Below are positions 8,161 through 16,159 of a DNA stretch of 16,159 nucleotides, piece by piece (within the stretch, counting starts at the first letter, position 1; each line of letters starts with the position of its first letter). The stretch is from Gryganskiella cystojenkinii (taxonomy: Eukaryota; Mortierellomycota; Mortierellomycetes; Mortierellales; Mortierellaceae), in the NCBI GenBank assembly GCA_015852425.1, contig JAAAIG010000858.1, positions 1 to 16,159 on the forward strand. Direction: 5' to 3'. Under the pieces are notes generated by a model. It did no database searches. It saw nothing but the letters and a program-made list of their open reading frames with translations, and was not told the origin of the DNA. The translations under genes were made by a program, and so were the position numbers.

Positions 8161-10264
8161 TTAATACAGAGTAGCCAACTTGCCAAAACCAACACGATCA
8201 TTGTCAAAGTCGTAAATCTGTTGCCAAAGAAAAGAGAGAAGTAACAAAAGATGTCAGTCCAAAGGCACACACACATCCTGAGCTTATCTCAACCTCACTC
8301 GAACCTTGAACAAGGATACTTACAGAATAAACACTCCGGAGGAACACATCGCCAAGGATCCAAGCAGTCCCATCGACATCCTCTCCTGCAAAACCAGACA
8401 TGCACCGACCGGGCGCAATCTTTTGCAACGTGTACATGTCGGGTGGGACCTCGAACATCTTGCCCTCGATCTGGAATCGAAGCGTGGGCATGTTTTTGTT
8501 GCTGCATGGCAAAGAATAGATTCCATCATGGATATGACGCGCGCCTGGCAAGTAGAGCGAGTGAATCTTGCGAGCCAATTCTGTGGGCATGATGATCTGC
8601 GTCGTACCCGTGTCGATGATCGCATGGACTGGCGCCTTTACGAAATCGATCCTGTCTGTTTTGACCTTGTCCATCTTGATCTCCCAATACCCCTTTTTGA
8701 CCACCGAGGACCAGGTTACGTCATCAGCAATCTTGCTACCATCGTATCCACCCAACGCCATCTCACCGCCGTCCTTGCCCATATAAAATCCAAACATGCC
8801 ACGTTTGATCGCATGCTGTTCCATCATGGCCATGAACGGCGGTTGCTCACCTGAAGAACTCATTTCCTGATAGGCCAATCCAAAAACTCCGTCAAAGATC
8901 GCATGACCAAACAATGAACTCGAGGTCAGACTCTCTGCAAACCGGACGGGCAGTTTACTCGCGACGCCACCCAAGGTAATAATATCCTCAGAAATCACAC
9001 CTGCGACTTCTCCGGTGCCGTACTCGATCTCGAAGGACTTGGGTGGATCCTCGGTCGCGTAGCTCCTGGACTGGACTCCGTTGAACCGTCGATGGGAGAG
9101 GCAACCTTCCTCGTGACACCTGGCAGACGGGATCCAAAGATCACTCGAGCCTGTGTCGAAGACGACATCGAAGGTTTGTTTTGGGTTGCCAATCTGGACC
9201 TGTCCATAATAACCACTGACGGCGCCGATGGTGTTGAGAGGAATGCTAGCCTGAGGTTTGCTATCGTTTGAATCCGTGACATCCTGTTCGGTGATGACCT
9301 CGCCCACGTCCCTGTTCCTCGTTTGATCTCCTTTCTCGTCCTTCTTGTCCTTCGGGTCTTTCTTGCCCTTGGGGTCCTTTTTGTCCTTGGGGTCTTTCTT
9401 GTCCTTGGGGTCTTTCTTGTCCTTCGGGTCCTTCTTGTCCTTCTTGTCCTCCTTGTCCTTCTTATCCTTCGGGTCCTTATTATCCTTATTGTCCTTCTTG
9501 TCATTCCTGTCATTCTTGTCATTCTTGTCATTCTTGTCATTCTTGTTCTTCTTGTCCTTCTTGTCCTTCTTGTCCTTCGCGTCTTTCGTGTCCTTCTCTT
9601 TTTTCTGCTCTTTTTGTTTCTTCTTGGCAAGTTCCTTGGCGGTATCGTCTTCACTCTCAGGGTAGATATTAGATCGTTTCATGAAATCAGCGGCTCGCTC
9701 CCTGATCGACTTGTCCTCGTCACTGATCCTGTGCATCTCAGTCGTAAGGGTCTCTGAGGAGAGATCGGATCGGGTCGAGTAACGGCGCTTTGAGACTGCG
9801 ATCCGAGAGAGCGCATCCAGAAGATTTCGGTTCTGGCAGGCGGCATCGCACTCGGGGTTGTCCAGGACTGTGGCATCGTTGGTGATCATGACCGTTGAGC
9901 CGGTGTCGATTGAACGAGTATCATTCCCTTGAATGGGGAGACTAGGTTGAATGAGGTGAACGGGTGGATCGATGGTTGGAGGAAGGCTGTACTCAGTATG
10001 GTGTCCGGACTGGAACGAAGGAATAGGCAGGACAGCCACATTTGTTGCAAGTTTACTAGAGGAGGGTTTGGTCGCGACAATGACAAAGAGCGCGACGCCT
10101 GCGACCGAGAAGACAATCGTCAAGGCCCTGAACAAAGTGAGCACAGTTTCTGTGCGGCGAGGACGCGACAGAGACGCAGGAGTAGGGGAGATGGCACATG
10201 GCGAACGGATACCAGGAGGAGCGAGTGAGGAAGAGAAGTTGATGGTGAGAGGGACCAACTTCAT
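8161..10264 (-). CDS. Membrane-anchored pepsin-like aspartic protease (family A1) with Lys/Asp repeat stalk
   Basis: This is an aspartic endopeptidase predicted to act in the secretory pathway or at the cell surface. Exon 1 (10264-8324) and exon 2 (8217-8161) join in phase 0 to give 665 residues. Residues 41-64 form one hydrophobic segment after SRPRR, which fits a type II signal anchor or an uncleaved signal peptide. Residues about 210-311 are almost only Lys, Asp, Pro and Asn repeats. The catalytic domain follows from about residue 338: FDTGSSDLW (Asp370), flap YGTG near 414, second catalytic Asp551 in IDTGTTQ, and AWILGDVFLRSVYS running across the splice site into IYDFDNDRVGFGKLATLY. Two Cys pairs match the usual pepsin disulfides. 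KRR at 159-161 and KR at 196-197 are possible Kex2-type processing sites. The frame stays open upstream to 10699, but that part looks like promoter sequence, so the ATG with G at -3 just before the anchor was preferred. Confidence 0.88.
9325..9640 (-). repeat. Coding minisatellite for the Lys/Asp stalk
   Basis: The tract is built from 9-bp units (plus-strand CTTGTCATT or CTTGTCCTT, encoding NDK or KDK) and 18-bp units (like CTTGTCCTTGGGGTCTTT, encoding KDPKDK). About four to five 18-bp units lie at 9345-9440, and at least eight 9-bp units lie at 9495-9580. The copies differ by single bases. All unit lengths are multiples of three, so gain or loss of units keeps the frame. Long open frames on the opposite strand here come from the repeat and are not genes. 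Confidence 0.9.
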
Positions 10265-11146
10265 TTCGGTATTATATTGATGATGGGAGAGGTGGAGATT
10301 ATTTCTGAAGATGCGTTTGATCAAAAAAAAAATGGAAGAAATGAAATAGACGTAGTTTTTTTTTTTACTTTTTTTGCATAGAAAAAAGGCGCTTGATGCT
10401 GTGGTGAGTGAGAAAGAAGGGATAGAAATATAAATGGAGAAAGGATGGAAGGTTCGATCTTTAATACTGTGTGGAGGGGTGGGGGGTGCAAGATATCGTA
10501 AACAAGGATAACGAGTTGAACCGTTGCAACGGATCATTCCCATGTCCCCGGGAGGACGACTTTGAAATCTTCCTTGGTCATTGTCAAACTGGCGATCTCC
10601 TTGGGGCTTGCCCGTGATTCTTCCTCTTTGGCCAATACGACCGTTCCGTCTCATCCCAATCTTCTTGCTCAGACTGAATTTTGCTCCCAACATGACCAAT
10701 CTTTCATGGTCTACAGACGCGATGATGCGTAGGGTCCACTCTAGGTGGCGGCGATCTCATTTGCTCCATCTTAGATGTATGTTACCCTACATACTCCTTT
10801 TCTTTTGATACAGTATCCTTGATAATTAGCATGTTTAGCCTTCCTAATAAACATCACTTCTGGACCGTGACAGCTCTGCACTTGGGCTCCCTGAATAATC
10901 TGCTGGGGCGCAAAGAAAAAAAGAGAGAGAGCCCTTTCTCTTTCTCACCACAGCATTCGCGCAGCACTTTATGAAAAGTACAAAATTTTCGCGATTGTTT
11001 TTTTTTTGTTTTGTTTTCTCTTTCGCTACTTTTCTATTGTGAACCGCTTCTTCTTCTCCATCATATTTCTCGACAAGTTTAGTCAAAGGGAGATCGTGAA
11101 AGTGAAGAAACACCGCTGTAAAATCAACGAACAATAGACAGTGACA
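10265..11146. promoter_or_regulatory. Divergent intergenic region between the protease and ABC transporter genes
   Basis: About 880 bp separate the two start codons, so promoters for both genes should lie here. The protease side is T-rich in the transcript. A TATAAAT occurs on the plus strand at 10429-10435, but its orientation does not suit either gene well. The transporter side has A/T homopolymers near 11000-11025. Several frames stay open here, including a minus-strand frame at 11134-10844 and the upstream extension of the protease frame, but none encodes a recognisable domain. Confidence 0.55.
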
Positions 11147-14100
11147 ATGTGGGACCTACAGCACCCATTTCGCTCCATGATCCACAGAGATCAATCGTCG
11201 ATCGATTGGCTTTGTCATTCTCAGGAAGGTTGGGTATGTTTACAAGGGAAAGAATAGAACGAACACCAATATCTTCCTATCACTAACGCTGAGGATTCAT
11301 GCATGGTATTCACTGTATGATTCACCTACTGCAGGGTCCCTTGAGTCCAGGTCGTTTCGGACTGACAACTTGCTTTGAATTCAGGTAAGACTTTGAAATA
11401 TTCAAAGGAGGCGATTCTTTGTTCTGATCCTTCTTGCCGTAAATGAGGATCTTATATTTAGCCCTGACTCTCTGTCCACTAGTATTCTTTTTGGGGCATT
11501 GGCATCTCTCATGATGTTGAGTGTTCTGATCCGACTGCTTTATATTTCCAGGACGCTTAAACCTCACAGACTGAGACGAACAGCTTGGATCTATTGGCCT
11601 ACTCAGATAGCGATGGGATCGACTGCGGTAGTTAGCTTGACACTTGCGATTCTAATGCAGCACCATGTCCCTGAAGACTCTTCCCCGGCTGCTACTCTTG
11701 GTTACCTTCTTGTCGGTTGTGCTTGGGTAAGGATGTTGCTTTCGTTTTCGTGTGGCTTTCTGCGCTCAAAATAGAGAACGTTTATCTCACAGCTGCTTCA
11801 ATTAGCTTCTGGCGGCGATCCTCAACCGGATGGAACACAAATACACCATCCGATCGTCCGATACTCTCTTTGTCTGCTACCTCTTGTTCATCCCTGCCCT
11901 GACCATTCATGTACGGACTCTTCTGCTGCTACATTATACCGACTATGTTCTGGAAGCCAAATTGGACCTGATCATGATCGTATTCCTTACGATCGGGTTC
12001 ATAGTCGAAGCCTGTCCTCGAGGATCGACGGCGGTACAAAGATCCAGTTTGCTTCCTTTGTACGACAAAGCCAACATCTTCATGAGACGGTCTTTTTATT
12101 TTTGGCAAAATATCATCTCGACATCTGTCAAGCGAACCCTGACTCAGAACGATATATCAAACAACTTGCCAGAGAGCGTCAAAACCAAGGTCGCCTACAG
12201 CCGTTTTGAAAAGTTTTGGAGTCGAGCTGTCGAAAAATCTAATGTCCTCAAGAAGAAAGCAAAGAGGTCCCCCAAAGGGACACAGGCACGGAATGAAGAG
12301 TTATGTACCCCTTCTTTATTTCGGACGATCATGCGAGCACTCTTGGTTCATTTCCCGGTTTTATTCTTGTACGGACTGTCTCAAGTTCTGGCATCCTACT
12401 CGGTTCCGGCGGTCCTGAGCCACTTCCTAGTCTACCTCCAAGATGCTCAAAAGCATCAGGAGGGCGATGGCACTTCATTGACCTATGGTCTTCTCTTGGT
12501 CTTTGGAATGTTCTTTGGAGCGTTATTGACCGCCATATTGACCTTCTCAAGCAAGCAATATAGCATCATGATCGGGCTAGAGATACGCTCGGCTTTGATA
12601 TCGGCCATCTATCGCAAAGCCTTGAGACTTTCACCCGGCTCTAGGAACAAGTCAACGACCGGAGAAATCAGTACCGTCTTCGTTCTTCCTCCATGCAGCC
12701 GTGCATCTGATACGAGAGAACGTATTCTAAAAAGCCATCCATTTTCCCTTTTTCATTACTGTTGTCGCTTTTCTCTAGCGAACCACATGGCGACCGATGC
12801 AGACAAGTGGGCTGATGGAATCGTTTACTTAAACATGTGGATCTCGGTTCCTATGGAGATTGGGGTCGGGCTTTGGTTGCGTAAGAGATTAGCCCTGGTG
12901 TCGCTGTTGTTATTTAGTCACTCTTCGATCGGTGTACACTGGCTACTCCTTTTTCGTTTTTTTTCAAAGATGATGGAGATGACTGTAAAACTGACTATAT
13001 TCCTTCGACTCTATTTCACGAGCCAATAGTTTTTCGTTTGCTCGGATGGAGCGTTTGGGCTGGCATCTTTGTCATGGCGGCGATGACACCGTTGCAGATC
13101 TGGCGAGCAAAGAATTTTGGTAAGATTGAGAGCGAGAACATGGCCAAGATGGATGAGCGGATCCGACTCACCACGGAAATCCTGTCCGCGATCAAGGTTG
13201 TCAAGTTGTACAACTGGTAAGCAATAACTGAAAGAAACTACGGAGGAGACAACGAGATCTGCATGTAAGAACGTGCAGGGAATTTTGAGAACATAAGCTC
13301 ATATCCGCCATCTGTTGTTTTCAAATCATTTGCAGGGAAGAGGCATTCAAGAACAGGCTCTTGGCTGTGCGCGATGAAGGTTTGGCTGTAAGCCGACTGA
13401 TGGGGAAAATTTACTCAATCATGTCCATCGTCTTTACGTCCTCCACCCTGATCATTTGCCTGGCGACGCTCTCGGTTTATGCGGCTTGGGGAGGTCCCGA
13501 GTCTACACCTGGAGACCTGACACCGCAAAAGGTCTTTGTGAGCATGACTCTCTTTGCGATGCTCCGGGCCCCCATTGGAAGTTTAACTGAGACTGCAACA
13601 AACACGGTGTCACTCTTGGTCGCGTGCAGGCGACTGCAGACATTCTTACTCAGAGAAGAAATCAACGTTCAAGCTACTACCCGCGAACCTGATCTGAGTA
13701 AGAGACGTCCGACAGAGCCCATGATCTTGATCGAGGATGCGACTTTCTCTTGGTCCCTGCCCTCTAGCTGCTCCAATGAGGACGACGGCGAAGAAATCGA
13801 CGAGAGGAGCGAGCTGTTGGGTGGTACAGACTCCGAAAACGCCTCTATTCCAATGCCGACTTTAAAGAGCATCAACTTGGCGTTCGACCATGGACAGATT
13901 GTCGCCGTCGTAGGTCGCGTCGGTCAAGGCAAGTCTTCGTTAATAAGTTCGATCACGGGCGAGATGTACAAGTGGCATGGACGGGTCAAAACTTACGGTC
14001 GTGTTGCCATTGTTCCTCAACAAGCCTGGATCCTGAACGCCACACTGAGAGACAACGTATTGTTTGGAAAACCATATGACTCGGAACGATACCAACGGAT

Positions 14101-16159
14101 CATCCATGCATGTGGACTAGAGCCCGACATCGAGATGCTCCCTGCTGGCGACATGACTGAGATTGGCGAGCGCGGGATTAATCTTTCAGGGGGCCAGAAG
14201 CAACGAGTCTCGTTGGCGAGAAGCGCGTATGATGATGCCGACATTTATCTCTTGGACGACCCGCTGAGTGCTGTGGATGCCCATGTGGATCATCATCTGT
14301 GGAAAGAGCTGATCGGACCAAAGGGACTGTTGAGTCAGAAGACTCGAATCCTGGTCACTCATGGAATCCATCATCTTCAAGAAGTGGACAAGGTTGTCGT
14401 CCTCAAGGAAGGTCGAGTGGTCGAACAAGGTCATTATGACGATCTCATGAAAACACAGCAGACGTTTTACCAGCTCATCCTGGAGTACTCTGCTCAATAC
14501 AGGGCATCAACTCAAGCAGCTGTCGAAACCTATTCAACGCCGTCTACAATGAATGAGTCTGCGGTCGATAGTCAGGAGGGCCCTAGTGACCAAGAGGACG
14601 ATTCGGCCACGATCCAAGAGGTTTCGGCGGAAACATCGCCTAGCAAGAAACCCACAAGAAAGGACACCAAGGCGAAACTCATCACTGCAGAGAAAATTAA
14701 GGAAGGCAATGTCGATCTCAGCGTTTATAAGGCATACTTTCGAGCCTTGTAAGTGCGTCTTGGAACTTGGTTTTGCTTTAAAATGCCCTAAAGAGACTGC
14801 CAGTCTTACACTTTTTTCACCCTTTGCTTTTTTTTAGCTCGTATGCAAACTTGATCTTTTTGGTTGTGTTCTTGTCGTTGGCTCAAATAATCCTTGTCGG
14901 TGTCAACCTTTGGCTCAAGCACTGGATCAATCTAGAGGAACAAGGGAAAGAAAAGCCCTCATTACGCTATTTTTTATCAGTCTTTGCGGTCCTGACTTTC
15001 GTCTACTCCGTGTTGAATGTGGCCGTCATGTGGGTCACATTTGTGCGTGGTCGGATTCGAGCCTCAAGAACGGTCCATAGGGAGCTTCTATGCAGGGTCA
15101 TGCGACTGCCAGGAGCATTTTTTGACACCACGCCGTAAGTATATCGACTGAGAATCTCTTTTTTTGTGATGAAGTACTTTAGGCTCTTGTTTATAGCTAG
15201 CTCGCCGTGACTAACATCTTTATTTTACGATTTCCCATTTTCAGACTTGGTCGTGTCCTCAATCGATTCTCGAGCGATCTAAACTCGATTGACGACAAGC
15301 TCACCTGGAAGATCAGTGATAGTCTTGAGGAAGGAGCAACTTTGCTCGCGTCGTTGACTGTGATTGCTTTCACAATGCCATTGTTCTTGATAGCGTTGCC
15401 AGTCTTCCTGGCAGCCTTTTATGCGCTCCAGATATACTTCCTCCATGCCTCTCGTGATTGCAAACGGATCCTTCAGGTCACAAAGTCGCCGATCTTCCAA
15501 CATTTCACCGAAACCCTTGGAGGTGTCTCGACCATTCGAGCTATGGGCCTCGAGAGTCGATTCGTTCAAGCCAACGCGGACAAGAACGATGTCCACTCCA
15601 ATGCCTGTGTAGCATTTCGGTACACGATCCAGTGGATGGGGGTTCAGACCCAGTTCTTGTCAGCTTGGATTATCTTTGTGATCTCGCTGTTTTTCGTCTT
15701 GTCACCGAGAGGGAGCACTGACGCTAGTACGGCAGGCTTAGCTTTGAGCTTTGCCCTGTCAATCGCGCAGTCTCTGTCGTTTTTTGTACGGTCGTCGTGT
15801 GAACTGCAAAATTTCATGATCGGAATGGAGAGGATCATGGAATTGACACTGTTAAACACCGAGGCAACTTTGGGGACTAATCCGGATTCTGTTGCAGGAC
15901 GAGCGTTGAAAAGTGCAGCCAGAGAGGGAAGGCCATGGCCTCAGCGAGGCGAGATCGTTTTTGAGAATTATTCGACAAGGTACCGAGAAGGACTGGATCT
16001 GGTGCTCAGAGGTGTCTCCTTCAAAGCCGAGGCAGGGACTCGTACCGGTATCGTCGGTAGGACAGGTGCGGGAAAGTCGTCTCTAACCTTGGCTCTGTTC
16101 AGGATGATCGAGGCGGCCGATAGTCCGCTTGCAAGGGCCTCGGACAATTCTGGTCGTGT
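11147..16159 (+). CDS. ABC transporter, ABCC (MRP/YCF1-like) subfamily, 3' partial (9 exons seen)
   Basis: ABCC proteins use ATP to pump glutathione conjugates, drugs or metal complexes across the vacuolar or plasma membrane. Exons: 11147-11233, 11335-11384, 11483-11726, 11806-12670, 12779-12880, 13030-13216, 13336-14748, 14838-15134, 15245 to the edge. All joins are in phase and give 1386 residues so far. Order: TMD0 (CHSQEGW then GPLSPGRF, multiple membrane segments), L0 linker, TMD1 (KLYNWEEAF near its end), NBD1, acidic linker, TMD2 (FFDTTPLGRVLNRFSSD), start of NBD2. NBD1 has Walker A GRVGQGKSS (Lys711), signature LSGGQ (795-799), Walker B IYLLDD (815-820) and H-loop His854. Asp820 replaces the catalytic Glu, as is usual in ABCC NBD1. 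NBD2 shows Walker A GRTGAGKSS (Lys1359) and is then cut off, with roughly 150-200 residues missing. A at -3 supports the start. Substrate and membrane location cannot be read from the sequence. Confidence 0.95.

Noticed and set aside
9323..9757. Long plus-strand open frames of Leu/Val or Ser/Leu repeats
   Set aside because: They are the antisense readings of the Lys/Asp minisatellite. The repeat lacks stop codons in several frames, so these frames are automatic by-products.
10265..10699. Extended N terminus of the protease starting at 10699
   Set aside because: The extra 145 residues cross T-rich promoter-like sequence and would bury the membrane anchor deep in the protein; the ATG at 10264 has a better context and gives a normal signal-anchor position.
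10844..11134. Minus-strand 96-codon frame in the divergent intergenic region
   Set aside because: Low-complexity Lys/Asn-rich peptide with no family resemblance, sitting where promoters are expected; no supporting splice or poly(A) pattern was seen.
11147..16159. ABC transporter as a broken pseudogene
   Set aside because: The frame breaks all coincide with good GT..AG introns of 79-149 bp, phases match at every join, and the motifs expected before the window edge are intact.

Overview
The window looks like nuclear DNA of an early-diverging fungus, most likely Mucoromycota and perhaps a Mortierella-type species. Every gene is broken by short spliceosomal introns, mostly 79-150 bp, with GT..AG ends. 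There is a full-length MED23 gene, which Saccharomyces cerevisiae lacks, next to a eukaryotic ribosomal protein gene and a YCF1/MRP-type ABC transporter. The phylum is inferred from overall style; no marker was searched.

Layout. Positions 1-108 (+) may be the last 35 codons of a pepsin-like aspartic protease entering from the left. It converges on MED23 (Mediator subunit 23), which runs on the minus strand from 5966 to 287 in eight exons. Upstream, also on the minus strand, lie RPS13 (ribosomal protein uS15; 7667 to 6869, two exons) and a membrane-anchored aspartic protease with a long Lys/Asp repeat stalk (10264 to 8161, two exons). An intergenic stretch of about 880 bp then separates the protease from a divergent ABCC-family ABC transporter (11147 onward, +, nine exons seen). 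The transporter is cut by the right edge just after the second Walker A motif.

I rebuilt the exon joins by hand. In every gene the phases match at each junction and the spliced CDS stays open: MED23 1655 aa, RPS13 151 aa, protease 665 aa, ABCC at least 1386 aa. One splice donor (MED23 intron 5) is ambiguous. Canonical or near-canonical poly(A) signals lie about 15-65 nt after each of the four stop codons seen.

The genes have unrelated jobs (transcription co-activation, translation, secreted or membrane proteolysis, export) and do not form a pathway or cluster. I found no mobile element, CRISPR array or new multi-gene system. The most unusual features are the coding minisatellite that forms a charged stalk on the protease, a nested hairpin inside an oversized RPS13 intron whose donor creates an in-frame UAG, and large disordered insertions in MED23.
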